Shown here piece after piece: positions 51,581 to 61,176 of a DNA stretch of 64,000 nucleotides. The translations under genes were made by a program, and so were the position numbers. Each line of letters starts with the position of its first letter. The stretch's first letter is position 1. This stretch comes from Vibrio diazotrophicus. Its GTDB lineage: Bacteria; Pseudomonadota; Gammaproteobacteria; Enterobacterales; Vibrionaceae. Below the pieces are notes generated by a model that did not search any database, had not been told where the DNA came from, and was given only the letters and a program-made list of their open reading frames with translations. Location: positions 1,984,001 through 2,048,000 of the forward strand of contig NZ_CP151842.1 in NCBI RefSeq assembly GCF_038452265.1, in the 5' to 3' direction.

Positions 51581-52787
51581 CTTTCGTTCCTTTTGCTATG
51601 ACGACGATTCCGTCATCAGATACATGGAATCGTTGTCGGTCCAATTCTAAATTTTCACCAATAACAGTACCGGGGGCGATTTCAACATGCTTGTCGATGA
51701 TGGCACGCTTAATTGAGCAACCCGCCCCTACTTTCACATCACCCAAGATAACAGATTCACTAATCAAAGAGCCAGCCGCAATATTGCTTCTAAATCCCAA
51801 AACTGATTTGTAAATGGTTGATCCTTGGATATAACTACCACCAGAAATTAAACTGTCTGTGATTTTAACCTTACGCTCACCAGAATCAACAAAAGTTGCA
51901 GGTGGTAACGGTGGATAGTAGGTGTGTAAAGGCCAACTACGGTTGTACAAAGAGAATGGAGGGTTCTTAGACAGAAGATCCATATGTGCCGACCAATACG
52001 ATTCTATCGTACCTACATCACGCCAGTAGGTTGTTTCAATCTCTCCTTTGATTTTATTTTGAGAAAAGTCATACACATAGACACCACCATGGGGAAACAT
52101 CTTCGGAATAATGTCTTTACCAAAGTCATGGCTTGACTCTGTATTCACGGCATCTTCTCTCAACTCATCACACAGTACCGTCGATTTAAAAATGTAGTTA
52201 CCCATTGAGACCAAACACCAGTCTGGGTCTCCCGGAATTGGCTTAGGATTCTCAGGCTTCTCTTCGAAGCCAATCATCTGGCCTTCACTATCCACTTCTA
52301 TTACGCCAAATTTCGAAGCTTCTGTTCTTGGCATTCGCAATGCTGCTACCGTCAGCTTTGCTTGTTTTTTAAGATGAAACTCCAACATTTGACGAATATC
52401 CATTTTGTAAACGTGGTCAGAGCCAAAAATACAAACATCTGCAGCGCCTGATTGTTCAACAAAGACAATATTCTGATAAATGGCATCGGCCGTACCTTCG
52501 TACCAACGTTTACCATCACGCATTTGTGCAGGAATAATGTCGATAAAACGATTAGTAATGCCAGAAACGTTCCAGCCTTTTTTCATGTGAATATAAAGGG
52601 ATTGTGATTTGAATTGAGTTAGAACATAGATCCTCATTAAGTCTGCGTTAACAAAGTTATTTAGGGCAAAATCAATCAACCGGTAGCTGCCACCGAAAGG
52701 CACCGCGGGTTTTGAACGCGTTTCGGTTAATGGCATTAGACGAGATCCTTCGCCGCCAGCCAATATCATTCCTAGTACACCAAACAT
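51570..52787 (-). CDS. glgC: Glucose-1-phosphate adenylyltransferase
   Basis: Makes ADP-glucose from ATP and glucose-1-phosphate, the committed step of glycogen synthesis. The 405-residue protein has the nucleotidyltransferase motif LAGGEGSRLMPLTETRSKPAVPFGG, FGSDHVYKMD, FEEKPENP for sugar-phosphate binding, and a left-handed beta-helix C-terminal domain (about 290-400). GGAGAG precedes the ATG. Glucose-1-phosphate from the GH94 phosphorylase at 33577 could feed this enzyme. A G9-tract hairpin lies upstream (52817-52853). Confidence 0.96.
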   Translation of the reverse strand: MFGVLGMILAGGEGSRLMPLTETRSKPAVPFGGSYRLIDFALNNFVNADLMRIYVLTQFKSQSLYIHMKKGWNVSGITNRFIDIIPAQMRDGKRWYEGTADAIYQNIVFVEQSGAADVCIFGSDHVYKMDIRQMLEFHLKKQAKLTVAALRMPRTEASKFGVIEVDSEGQMIGFEEKPENPKPIPGDPDWCLVSMGNYIFKSTVLCDELREDAVNTESSHDFGKDIIPKMFPHGGVYVYDFSQNKIKGEIETTYWRDVGTIESYWSAHMDLLSKNPPFSLYNRSWPLHTYYPPLPPATFVDSGERKVKITDSLISGGSYIQGSTIYKSVLGFRSNIAAGSLISESVILGDVKVGAGCSIKRAIIDKHVEIAPGTVIGENLELDRQRFHVSDDGIVVIAKGTKVGF

Positions 52788-52816
52788 ATATAACTCTCCA
52801 TTTATTATATTGACGT

Positions 52817-52853
52817 CTACCTTGCGTTTTTAGTTGGGGGGGGGACAAGGTAG
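52817..52853 (-). promoter_or_regulatory. Hairpin with nine-C loop in the glgC leader
   Basis: On the glgC sense strand, perfect 8-bp arms CTACCTTG and CAAGGTAG enclose a 21-nt loop that contains nine consecutive C. It is 30-66 bp upstream of the glgC start, so it probably lies in the leader RNA or promoter. Homopolymer runs of this length are prone to slippage. Confidence 0.6.
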
Positions 52854-53072
52854 CGTTGCAGACTGTGCCATGCTTTTTCAAAGAACTGACTGGAAAAGCA
52901 ACAAGTTACATATCTGCTCTTAAGTTTATAGCAGTAGAAAGTATGTAGAAGATGACATTCCCGTTCATTAGTTATGGGTAATATTCTAAAGTATGAGTTT
53001 CAGCACAAGTTCGACGATTCTAATTACACTAACCAGACAATAACCCGTTAGCGAAACGCGCAATTTCAAAAA

Positions 53073-53103
53073 AGAAAAAAGGGTAGCTATTCGCTACCCT
53101 TTT
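53073..53103 (-). terminator. Rho-independent terminator of topA
   Basis: A 10-bp stem (AAAGGGTAGC with GCTACCCTTT), 5-nt loop and T-rich tract on the minus strand follow the topA stop. Confidence 0.88.
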
Positions 53104-53125
53104 CTATTTAAATCCGAAGATTCAT

Positions 53126-55756
53126 TTAGGATTTTTTACGCTTATCCGTAATGTCCCATTTGCCATCAATGTAAAGCGCGGTCCAGCCTGATGGCTTACC
53201 ATCGTTCTCTGTACGCACATAGTGTTCTTTAGTCTTACGGCTAAAACGAACAACAGCAGGACGACCATCAGGATCTTTCTCTGGTGCAGTCGCCAAATAA
53301 TGGAATTTCTCTGGAAGACGTTCCTTATATTTAACCAGTTCTTCAACTAAAGGCGCGCGAGTTTCGCGAGATTTAGGGAAGTTACTTGCTGCAAAGAACA
53401 AACCAGCTGCGCCATCACGAAGCACAAAGTAGGCGTCAGAGTTTTCACATGGTAGTTCTGGGAAATGTACTGGTTCTTCTTTAGGTGGAGCAACTTCACC
53501 ATTACGAAGAATCTTGCGAGTGTTTTTACACTCCTCGTTAGTACATCCCATGTACTTACCAAAACGACCATTTTTAAGCACCATGTCTGAGCCACATTTA
53601 TCACACTCAACAACAGGGCCATCGTAACCTTTAACTTTGAACTCGCCTTGTTCGACAATGTAACCGTCACAGTTCGGGTTATTACCACAAACATGCAGCT
53701 TACGCTTATCATCAATCAGGTACGCATCCATTGCCGTTTCACAAATTGGGCAACGTTTCTTCGCACGAAGAGCCGCCGTTTCAACATCTTCTTCTAGGAC
53801 GTTGATAATGCCTTCTTCGTCACCAAGGTTGATCGTTGTCTTACAACGCTCTTTCGGCGGCAATGCATAGCCAGAACAACCTAAGAACACACCTGTTGAA
53901 GCAGTGCGGATTCCCATCGGACGTGAACAGGTAGGACAAAGAATACTGGTTTCAACGATATGATTTGGTTTCATACCGCCATGATCTTCATCTTGCTCTG
54001 CTTTTTCCAAATCCGTGCTGAAATCGTTAAAGAAGCTATCTAGAACCTCTTTCCAGCTGGTTTCACCAACGGCAATTTGGTCCAGCTTCTCTTCCATACG
54101 CGCAGTGAAATCGTAGTTCATCAGGTCATCGAAACTTTCGTCTAGACGGTCAGTAACGATTTCGCCCATTTTCTCGGCATAGAAACGACGCTGGTCAACT
54201 TTTACATAACCACGGTCTTGAATGGTTGAGATAATTGAAGCGTAAGTCGACGGACGACCAATACCACGTTTCTCAAGTTCTTTAACCAAAGCCGCTTCCG
54301 TATAACGAGCTGGCGGTTTAGTAAATTGCTGTCTTGGATCCAGCTTCTCAAGCGAAAGCTTATCGCCTACTTTCACTGCTGGAAGAATTTGGTCTTCATT
54401 CTTACCCAGTGGGCGTTGAACACGAGTCCAACCATCGAACTTCAGAATGCGGCCTTTCGCTTTCAAGGTGTATTCAGCAGCTTTAACACTGACTGTTGTT
54501 GAATCGTATTTGGCGTCGGTCATCTGACAAGCCACAAACTGGTTCCAAATCAGTGCATACAGTTTGTGAGCGTCAGCTTCCATACCTTCAAGGTCGTCGG
54601 CTTTCACTTCTACACTAGAAGGGCGAATCGCTTCGTGCGCCTCTTGCGCGCCCTCTTTGCTGCCGTAAACTTTCGCTTTTGCAGGTAAGTAATCCGCACC
54701 GAACTCAGAACTGATGTATTCGCGAACCGCATCCACTGCTTCTGAACTCAAATTGGTTGAGTCAGTACGCATATAAGTGATGTAACCCGCCTCGTAGAGG
54801 CGCTGAGCTAACATCATGGTCTTCTTAACACCGTAGCCTAAGCGAGTACTTGCCGCTTGTTGAAGTGTTGATGTTATGAACGGAGCGCTTGCTTTACTGC
54901 TGGTTGGACGGTCTTCACGTTTGCACACTTCATAAACGGCTTTTTGCAACGCAGCCACAGATGCCATGGCATCCGTTTCATTGGTAGGTCTGAAAGCTTC
55001 GCCATCTTTCTGCGCAACTTGAAGACGAAACGCTTCTTTGGCCGGTGTCGTTGTATCTGCGTGAATATCCCAAAACTCTTCAGGAACAAATGCTTTAATC
55101 GCACGTTCGCGCTCTACAAGTAGTTTTACAGCGACAGACTGCACACGGCCCGCAGATAAGCCACGAGCGACTTTTTTCCACAACAGTGGAGAAACCATAA
55201 AGCCTACAACACGGTCCATAAAACGGCGTGCTTGCTGCGCATTAACGCCATCCATGTTCAAGTCTCCAGGTTTTTGGAAGGCTTGTTGGATAGCATTCTT
55301 AGTAATTTCGTTAAACACTACACGTTTGTATCGCTCTTCATCGCCACCGATGATCTCACGAAGGTGCCAAGCGATAGCCTCTCCCTCGCGGTCCAAATCG
55401 GTTGCGAGATAGACGTGGTCAGCATCTTTCGCAAGTTTCTGTAGCTCTGCTACGACTTTTTCTTTACCTGGCAGAATTTGGTAATTCGCTTCCCAACCAT
55501 GATAAGGGTCAATGCCCATTTTTTTGATTAGGGCGCTGCGCTCTTTCTCTTTTTTAAGGCGAGCTTTTTCTTCTACGCTTAAATTTTTTGATACCGCAGC
55601 TGCTTTTTTTGCTGCGGTTGTTGCAGTACTTTGACCTGCAGTTGGTAGATCGCGGACATGACCGACACTAGACTTAACAATGAAGTCTTTACCAAGGTAT
55701 TTATTAATTGTTTTCGCCTTGGCTGGTGATTCCACTATAACGAGTGATTTACCCAT
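53126..55756 (-). CDS. topA: DNA topoisomerase I
   Basis: A type IA topoisomerase of 876 residues that relaxes negative supercoils. The TOPRIM domain starts LVIVESPAKAKTINKYLG and includes LATDLDREGEAIAWHL. The active-site tyrosine is in AGYITYMRTDSTN. Three C-terminal four-cysteine zinc fingers (CPTCSRPM, CPICETAM, CDKCGSDM) and a DNA-binding tail follow. The ATG at 55756 gives MGKSLVIV as in E. coli; a TTG four codons earlier is also possible. Neither has a strong ribosome-binding site. Confidence 0.96.
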   Translation of the reverse strand: MGKSLVIVESPAKAKTINKYLGKDFIVKSSVGHVRDLPTAGQSTATTAAKKAAAVSKNLSVEEKARLKKEKERSALIKKMGIDPYHGWEANYQILPGKEKVVAELQKLAKDADHVYLATDLDREGEAIAWHLREIIGGDEERYKRVVFNEITKNAIQQAFQKPGDLNMDGVNAQQARRFMDRVVGFMVSPLLWKKVARGLSAGRVQSVAVKLLVERERAIKAFVPEEFWDIHADTTTPAKEAFRLQVAQKDGEAFRPTNETDAMASVAALQKAVYEVCKREDRPTSSKASAPFITSTLQQAASTRLGYGVKKTMMLAQRLYEAGYITYMRTDSTNLSSEAVDAVREYISSEFGADYLPAKAKVYGSKEGAQEAHEAIRPSSVEVKADDLEGMEADAHKLYALIWNQFVACQMTDAKYDSTTVSVKAAEYTLKAKGRILKFDGWTRVQRPLGKNEDQILPAVKVGDKLSLEKLDPRQQFTKPPARYTEAALVKELEKRGIGRPSTYASIISTIQDRGYVKVDQRRFYAEKMGEIVTDRLDESFDDLMNYDFTARMEEKLDQIAVGETSWKEVLDSFFNDFSTDLEKAEQDEDHGGMKPNHIVETSILCPTCSRPMGIRTASTGVFLGCSGYALPPKERCKTTINLGDEEGIINVLEEDVETAALRAKKRCPICETAMDAYLIDDKRKLHVCGNNPNCDGYIVEQGEFKVKGYDGPVVECDKCGSDMVLKNGRFGKYMGCTNEECKNTRKILRNGEVAPPKEEPVHFPELPCENSDAYFVLRDGAAGLFFAASNFPKSRETRAPLVEELVKYKERLPEKFHYLATAPEKDPDGRPAVVRFSRKTKEHYVRTENDGKPSGWTALYIDGKWDITDKRKKS

Positions 55757-56174
55757 AATTTGACTCAAATGCCCTTAATCACTATGAAAACGCTCAATCA
55801 AACGGCGCTCTACAAGGTTGCTTCTTTTTTTTACTATCGAGCCGAACAACAAGAAGATCAACTTGTTTTTTTAAAATCCTTTTTATTTGCTCGACAAATC
55901 GACGAATTGTGCTTCTACGTTCAAAAACCCGCACATACTAGAATGGCTGATTCCCAGACGCGACTGTAAACGAATTAAACATGGAGCAAATCACAAAAGT
56001 GGCATTTGCACAAATCCTACCATTTCTGTTTTCGATCATGGAATTGACCACAAGTAGCATTACACTGCCAGAGAAATACTCAAACAGTGCGCTGAGTTGA
56101 CAACCACCTACCAAGGCAATTTAATTGCCAGTGTTAATTCAGTTTCAGATTTCGTTTTATGAGGTAACACATTA
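55757..56174. other. topA/yciN divergent intergenic region
   Basis: This 418-bp gap should hold the topA promoters, which are often several and supercoil-sensitive. A weak hairpin with a T-run on the plus strand (55848-55870, AACAAG with CTTGTT then TTT) is present. An open frame at 55760-55969 overlaps the topA start and has no support as a gene. Confidence 0.5.
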
Positions 56175-56423
56175 ATGAATGACAAAAAAACCGTCAGTGA
56201 GTTTGAATTGCTGCTTATTGCAAACCAGTTAATTCAAGACCATGACCAATATTTCGAAGGTTTAAGAGCAGACAGTGTTGAAGAAAAAGACGACGTTCTG
56301 GTATTTAAAGGCAACTACTTTCTAGACGAAAATGGCTTACCAACAGAGAAGACAACGGTGGTATTTAACATGTTTAAATACCTAGCTCATCAGCTTTCTA
56401 AAGAGTTCAGTGTCGAAAAATAA
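56175..56423 (+). CDS. yciN: YciN-family protein (DUF2498)
   Basis: An 82-residue protein matching E. coli YciN in length and in LVFKGNYFLDENGLPTEKTTVVFNMFKYLAHQLS. Function unknown. As in E. coli it is divergent from topA. GAGG lies before the ATG. It is convergent with aroA across a shared terminator. Confidence 0.9.
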   Translation: MNDKKTVSEFELLLIANQLIQDHDQYFEGLRADSVEEKDDVLVFKGNYFLDENGLPTEKTTVVFNMFKYLAHQLSKEFSVEK

Positions 56424-56449
56424 TAAAAGCCTCATTTGAGGCTTTTATT
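56422..56449. terminator. Bidirectional terminator between yciN and aroA
   Basis: A perfect 13-bp stem (56422-56434 with 56437-56449) with GCCTCA/TGAGGC at its tip and A/T-rich base serves both converging genes. Confidence 0.85.
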
Positions 56450-56457
56450 TCAATAGG

Positions 56458-57738
56458 TTAATGACTCAGATTTGCAAATTTCTCAAAATAATCTGGGAAA
56501 GTTTTTGATGTACATTTCGGGTCATTAATCGTCACTGGTGTATCACTTAGCGCTACCAGCGAGAAACACATAGCCATACGATGGTCGTCATAAGTGTCAA
56601 TCGCAGCGTGAGTTAGCTTAGCTGGAGGCGTGATAACGATGTAGTCCTCACCCTCTTCCACTTCTGCACCAACTTTACGCAATTCTGTCGCCATAGCGGA
56701 AAGACGGTCAGTCTCTTTCACGCGCCAGTTATACACGTTGCGGATCGCCGTTGTACCTTTGGCAAAAAGAGCGGTTGTTGCAATGGTCATCGCCGCATCA
56801 GGAATATGGTTGAAATCAAGGTCAACTGCGTTTAACTCACCACGACGAGCAATCACATAGTCATCGCCCCATTCAATTTCTGCGCCCATTTTCTCAAGCG
56901 CATCAGCAAATTGAATATCCCCTTGAATACTGTTTTTCCCAATACCCGTCACTTTAATCTCACCACCTTTGATTGCTGCAGCAGCAAGGAAGTAAGACGC
57001 AGAAGAGGCATCGCCCTCCACCAAAAAGTTACCCGGTGATACATAGTTTTGACCAGCACGAACAACAAACTCTTGGTAATCATGGTTTTCAACCTGAACA
57101 CCAAACTGTTCCATGATATGCAGGGTGATGTCGATGTAGGGTTTAGAAACCAATTCACCAATAATTTTGATCGTGATATCGCCTTTAGCAAGCGGAGCTG
57201 ACATCAAGAATGCGGTCAAAAACTGGCTTGAAATTGAACCATCAATTTCTACCGTTCCTGACGCTAAACCAGTGCCTTTAATACGTAGTGGCGGAAAGTT
57301 CTCATTTTCTAGATATTCAATATCCGCACCTGCTTGACGCAGGGCATCCACTAAGTGACCAATTGGGCGTTCCTTCATACGAGGTTCGCCAGTCAGTACA
57401 TAGTCACCCGAGCCTAAACACAATGCTGCGGCAAGTGGGCGCATTGCTGTACCCGCATTACCCAAAAACAGTTCTTGAGCCTGATCTGCGGTAAACGGCT
57501 TACCCAGACCTTCAACTTCGCACGCTGTTTTATCGTCAGATAATTGATACTGAACACCAAGTTTGGTGAGTGCGTTCAACATATGGCGAATATCGTCACT
57601 GTCGAGCAAATTAGTAAGTCGCGTTGTTCCTTTGGCTAAAGCCGCCAACAACAAAGCGCGGTTTGATACACTTTTCGAACCTGGGAGATTCACTTCTCCA
57701 CTGATTTTTTGAATCGGTTGTAACGTAAGGCTTTCCAT
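56458..57738 (-). CDS. aroA: 3-phosphoshikimate 1-carboxyvinyltransferase (EPSP synthase)
   Basis: Joins shikimate-3-phosphate and phosphoenolpyruvate in the shikimate pathway. The 426-residue protein has LPGSKSVSNRALLLAALA, LFLGNAGTAMRPLAAAL, GEPRMKERPIGHLVDALR, HIPDAAMTIATTAL and NWRVKETDRLSAMATEL, all standard active-site segments; the LGNAGTAMRP loop is the class I (glyphosate-sensitive) form. The ATG at 57738 (MESLTLQPI) equals the E. coli start; an in-frame codon at 57768 is upstream. Confidence 0.97.
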   Translation of the reverse strand: MESLTLQPIQKISGEVNLPGSKSVSNRALLLAALAKGTTRLTNLLDSDDIRHMLNALTKLGVQYQLSDDKTACEVEGLGKPFTADQAQELFLGNAGTAMRPLAAALCLGSGDYVLTGEPRMKERPIGHLVDALRQAGADIEYLENENFPPLRIKGTGLASGTVEIDGSISSQFLTAFLMSAPLAKGDITIKIIGELVSKPYIDITLHIMEQFGVQVENHDYQEFVVRAGQNYVSPGNFLVEGDASSASYFLAAAAIKGGEIKVTGIGKNSIQGDIQFADALEKMGAEIEWGDDYVIARRGELNAVDLDFNHIPDAAMTIATTALFAKGTTAIRNVYNWRVKETDRLSAMATELRKVGAEVEEGEDYIVITPPAKLTHAAIDTYDDHRMAMCFSLVALSDTPVTINDPKCTSKTFPDYFEKFANLSH

Positions 57739-57873
57739 TAATGCTGTGTTTCCTTGCACCGCTCTCATATCTCTTTTTATCTGGAGCGATGTAAAATTCT
57801 TCGTACTGGCAGACTAACTAAATTCAACCGTGAAAACTAGCCTAAATCTCTAGTCGTCGTGAATTTTTAGTCA

Positions 57874-58329
57874 TCACATTTCTTTGTCCACACGAACGCC
57901 ATCGTCAAAGTATAAAATTCGCACTTTATCTTTTTTGCTGAACAGCATTTGAGGGTCGACATCTTGGATAACATCAATCCATTTACCGTCTTTCGTTTCT
58001 ATCAAAAGTTCCACTAAACGATACTCAATGCTGTAAGTTCGATTCGCATTCTTATGCGCGATACTTCCTCCCGCAATAGCACCTACTGCCGTGGCAACTT
58101 CGCGCCCATGACCATCACCAAATTGATTGCCGATCACACCGCCAACCACAGCGCCCAACAAGGTTTCCCAGCCGTTTGCTTTCGACTGAACAATATCTTG
58201 TTGAGAAATATAGCGAACGCTTTCTATCGTTCCAAAAACGACTTCGTTTACAGGTCTGGCTTGGTTACGTTGATAACTGGCATTGGCAAACAACGGAAAA
58301 ATCAATATGATCCATATCCACTTTTTCAT
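57874..58329 (-). CDS. Glycine-zipper (2TM) envelope protein
   Basis: A 151-residue exported protein with a signal peptide (1-17, cut after FANA) and no lipobox. The middle (about 48-85) carries a glycine zipper, LLGAVVGGVIGNQFGDGHGREVATAVGAIAGGSIAHK, as in the 17-kDa surface antigen/SlyB group. The C-terminal part (about 90-151) is a small beta-rich domain. Probably periplasmic or outer-membrane associated. Function unknown. Divergent from aat. Confidence 0.82.
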   Translation of the reverse strand: MKKWIWIILIFPLFANASYQRNQARPVNEVVFGTIESVRYISQQDIVQSKANGWETLLGAVVGGVIGNQFGDGHGREVATAVGAIAGGSIAHKNANRTYSIEYRLVELLIETKDGKWIDVIQDVDPQMLFSKKDKVRILYFDDGVRVDKEM

Positions 58330-58358
58330 TTTCTCTCCTAATCAAAGCTGGGGTTTCG

Positions 58359-59090
58359 ATGACGATTTATCTTCCAGAGCTGGCTGCTAATGATTACGGC
58401 TTCCCTTCACCTTATGAAGCATTAGAAGATCCAAACGGTCTGCTGGCTTTTGGGGGAGATCTCAACCCAAATCGAATTTATAACGCCTATAAAAATGGCA
58501 TTTTCCCTTGGTATGGTCCCGGTGAACCCATTTTATGGTGGAGCCCATCTCCGCGAGCAGTATTTGATCCTAAGACATTCAAACCAGCCAAAAGTGTGAA
58601 AAAATATCAGCGGAAACAACAATATTTGGTCAGCATCAACCATGCGACTAAACAAGTCATTGAAATGTGCGCTGCGACTCGATCGCCAGAACAGACTTGG
58701 ATTCATGCAGAAATGCGCGAAGTCTATGGTGAGCTGGCGGAACTTGGCAAATGCCACTCCGTTGAAGTATGGCAGAAGGAACAGCTTGTCGGTGGTTTAT
58801 ACGGCATTCAGATGGGGCAGATTTTTTGCGGTGAATCCATGTTCAGCACGCAAACCAATGCTTCCAAAGTTGCGTTATGGTATTTCTGTCATCATTTTGC
58901 AAAGCATGGTGGACAGCTCATTGACTGCCAAGTAATGAATCCACATCTCGCATCATTAGGTGCATTTGAATTACCACGTGACGAATTTATAAATTCGTTG
59001 CTATCTTTTAGAGATAAAGCAATAAAAGAAGCGTGTTTCAAACGCCAGTGGCTCAGTATTAGCATTACAGATGAAACTGAGTCTGTTTAG
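58359..59090 (+). CDS. aat: Leucyl/phenylalanyl-tRNA-protein transferase
   Basis: Adds Leu or Phe from tRNA to N-terminal Lys or Arg, marking proteins for ClpAP. The 243-residue protein has GLLAFGGDLNPNRIYNAYKNGIFPWYGPGEPILWWSPSPRAV and the catalytic region VGGLYGIQMGQIFCGESMFS. GGGG precedes the ATG. It is followed 9 bp later by bpt. Confidence 0.96.
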   Translation: MTIYLPELAANDYGFPSPYEALEDPNGLLAFGGDLNPNRIYNAYKNGIFPWYGPGEPILWWSPSPRAVFDPKTFKPAKSVKKYQRKQQYLVSINHATKQVIEMCAATRSPEQTWIHAEMREVYGELAELGKCHSVEVWQKEQLVGGLYGIQMGQIFCGESMFSTQTNASKVALWYFCHHFAKHGGQLIDCQVMNPHLASLGAFELPRDEFINSLLSFRDKAIKEACFKRQWLSISITDETESV

Positions 59091-59099
59091 GAGTAAAGC

Positions 59100-59801
59100 G
59101 TGAGTTCTGATATACACCAAATTAGAATTGGCCTGACAAACAATCACCCATGCAGTTATCTCAAAGACCGCATGGAGCGTGTTGCTGTCGCACTTGATAG
59201 CAGTATGCAGTCTGACGAAAATTATGAAATTCTTCTCGCGAATGGTTTTCGCCGAAGTGGCGATACAATTTACAAACCCCACTGCGATACATGTAGCGCC
59301 TGCCATGCTTTGCGAGTTTCTGTTCCTAGTTTCACTCCTTCAAAAAGTCAGAAGCGTTTAATCAACAAAATGAAGCCACATCTGACTTGGGAACTTAAAC
59401 CCAAGTTAGATGAGAACTGGTTCTCTCTCTACTCTAAATACATTAAAGCTCGTCATCGCGATGGCACTATGTATCCACCGCAGAAAGATGAATTTGATAA
59501 ATTTGCTAATTCCCAATGGCTGAACACCCAGTTTCTTCATATTTATGAAGATAATCAGCTCATCGCGGTTGCAGTAACCGATATTCTGCCTAATAGTGCG
59601 AGCGCGTTTTATACCTTTTTTGACCCAGAATCCTCACTATCTATTGGAACTCTGGCTATTTTGATTCAGTTGGAATATTGCAAAAACAGCCGTAAACAGT
59701 GGCTTTATTTAGGTTATCAAATCGACGATTGCCCTGCTATGAACTATAAAGTGCGCTTCCAACGCCATCAAAGGCTAGTAAATCAGCGTTGGCAAGGGTA
59801 G
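59100..59801 (+). CDS. bpt: Aspartate/glutamate leucyltransferase
   Basis: Adds Leu to N-terminal Asp or Glu, extending the bacterial N-end rule. The 233-residue ATE-family protein has the cysteine motif CDTCSACHALRV (about 63-74), RHRDGTMYPP and YLGYQIDDCPAMNYKVRFQ. Start is GTG with AGGAG at 6-bp spacing. It shares an operon with aat. Confidence 0.95.
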   Translation: MSSDIHQIRIGLTNNHPCSYLKDRMERVAVALDSSMQSDENYEILLANGFRRSGDTIYKPHCDTCSACHALRVSVPSFTPSKSQKRLINKMKPHLTWELKPKLDENWFSLYSKYIKARHRDGTMYPPQKDEFDKFANSQWLNTQFLHIYEDNQLIAVAVTDILPNSASAFYTFFDPESSLSIGTLAILIQLEYCKNSRKQWLYLGYQIDDCPAMNYKVRFQRHQRLVNQRWQG

Positions 59802-59881
59802 AATACGCCCCAACTTAACTTGTTTAACAATCATCGGCACGATAGGTCGTTGATTTGCGCCACATTTCTAAAGAGGATTAA

Positions 59882-60100
59882 ATGGCTAAAGAAGACGTAA
59901 TTGAGATGCAAGGTACTGTCCTTGATACTCTTCCAAACACAATGTTCCGTGTTGAGCTTGAAAACGGTCACGTAGTAACGGCTCACATCTCTGGTAAAAT
60001 GCGTAAAAACTACATTCGTATTCTAACGGGTGACAAAGTTACTGTTGAGATGACTCCATACGACCTATCAAAAGGCCGCATCGTCTTCCGTGCTCGTTAA
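59882..60100 (+). CDS. infA: Translation initiation factor IF-1
   Basis: A 72-residue S1/OB-fold protein that occupies the ribosomal A site during initiation. It starts MAKEDVIEMQGTVLDTLPN and ends YDLSKGRIVFRAR, nearly the E. coli sequence. AGAGGA lies before the ATG. It follows bpt by 80 bp and is followed by its own terminator. Confidence 0.98.
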   Translation: MAKEDVIEMQGTVLDTLPNTMFRVELENGHVVTAHISGKMRKNYIRILTGDKVTVEMTPYDLSKGRIVFRAR

Positions 60101-60121
60101 TCTCTGATTTTCGAATACAAC

Positions 60122-60150
60122 AAAAAGCGGAGCTTAGGGCTCCGTTTTTT
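60122..60150 (+). terminator. Rho-independent terminator of infA
   Basis: A 6-bp GC stem (CGGAGC with GCTCCG), 5-nt loop and six T follow the infA stop. Confidence 0.9.
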
Positions 60151-60277
60151 GTTACGGTTCTAATGAATACAACGCATCTAGAAATGTAAGGGACAATTTA
60201 GCTTTCTTTTGGGGATCACCCTCTGCCAATAGAAAACACAGAGGAAGCTATTTAATTGTTGCAATGCTTGATGTGTT

Positions 60278-60307
60278 AAAAGCTAAAATGGGAAGCACAA
60301 GCTCCCC
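60278..60307 (-). terminator. Probable terminator of the ketosynthase operon
   Basis: On the minus strand GGGGAGC pairs with GCTTCCC (one G-U) across a 4-nt loop, followed by ATTTTAGCTTTT. It lies 20 bp after the last gene of the operon. Confidence 0.6.
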
Positions 60308-60327
60308 GTCATTTCACTACCGAACCT

Positions 60328-61176
60328 TTAGACTGAAACTTCCGTTTTTATCTTCGTGACACAATACTTCCCATCTAAGAAGTTGATAAGCTGCAGTATA
60401 CCTACCCTAGTTTCAACAAATTGGTTTATCGTATAAAGCATATTCGTTTCATAGAAGTCACAAGCTACATCGAACAATTCAAGATATTCGCACGCCATTA
60501 CTTTCGCTCGCGATACCTCATCCATTCTGTCACTCATCGCAACATAGCTGGGTTCTACTATCGAATCTAAATATCTTGTGAAGCCATCGTAATCCATCAT
60601 CTCTGATACATGTACAACTTGAGCTAATGCGTTGTTTTCCTCTTGGCTCAGCAGCAGCCAGTTAGAACCTTCCCCAATTATCACGTCATCATTGAGATCT
60701 AAGTAGCGATGAAGAGAACTGGTCTCGCTCGGCAGCTCATCGATTCCACCAAGCAAGATCTGGGATTCTCGGTTCAGACGTAATTTAGCGTCTGAAAGTC
60801 GCAATGCGTTTTCAACCACAAAACCTTGGTGTGATAAATTCAAATTCGAGCTGTCTAAACCCAGATATTTGCTAATGTAAAAACCAGCAGTGTTGCTTAA
60901 TGAGTTAATAAAATCCACTGGCTTAGGGGGTGTTTTTTCAATATATCGCTGCTCGCATGAACGGCAAAATACGGACAAATCACCCTGACCAGAAACCAGA
61001 TAAAGAGCGGTGTTCGTGGATACACCTTTTATACCCGATACGCCCAATATTCCTAGTTGAATAAAGCGGTCCGTTCTACGGATATAACTCGGAGCAACTT
61101 GTTTGCATTCCTGCTTAATATCAACCGAAAGATCTCGGTGAACATAAAATGAAGAGACTTGCTGGATATACATCAT
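60328..61176 (-). CDS. Ketosynthase-like protein lacking the catalytic cysteine
   Basis: A 282-residue protein resembling the N-terminal half of beta-ketoacyl synthases. Family-like segments are NTALYLVSGQGDLSVF, PVDFINSLSNTAGFYISKYLGL, ILLGGIDELPS and IGEGSNWLLLS. The usual active-site cysteine and both C-terminal histidine motifs are absent, so it probably does not condense acyl chains itself. It may be a chain-length or docking partner of the complete ketosynthase just upstream. Its start overlaps that gene's stop by 4 bp. Last gene of the operon. Precise function unknown. Confidence 0.7.
   Translation of the reverse strand: MMYIQQVSSFYVHRDLSVDIKQECKQVAPSYIRRTDRFIQLGILGVSGIKGVSTNTALYLVSGQGDLSVFCRSCEQRYIEKTPPKPVDFINSLSNTAGFYISKYLGLDSSNLNLSHQGFVVENALRLSDAKLRLNRESQILLGGIDELPSETSSLHRYLDLNDDVIIGEGSNWLLLSQEENNALAQVVHVSEMMDYDGFTRYLDSIVEPSYVAMSDRMDEVSRAKVMACEYLELFDVACDFYETNMLYTINQFVETRVGILQLINFLDGKYCVTKIKTEVSV

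Larger units (their letters stand above)
52788..53125. other. glgC upstream region
   Basis: This 338-bp gap holds the glgC leader hairpin, the glgCA promoter region (no strong consensus seen) and, at its far end, the topA terminator. No further gene is supported. Confidence 0.6.

Noticed and set aside
55760..55969. 69-codon open frame between topA and yciN
   Set aside because: It overlaps the topA start on the other strand, has no ribosome-binding site and no recognisable domain; it fills topA promoter DNA.
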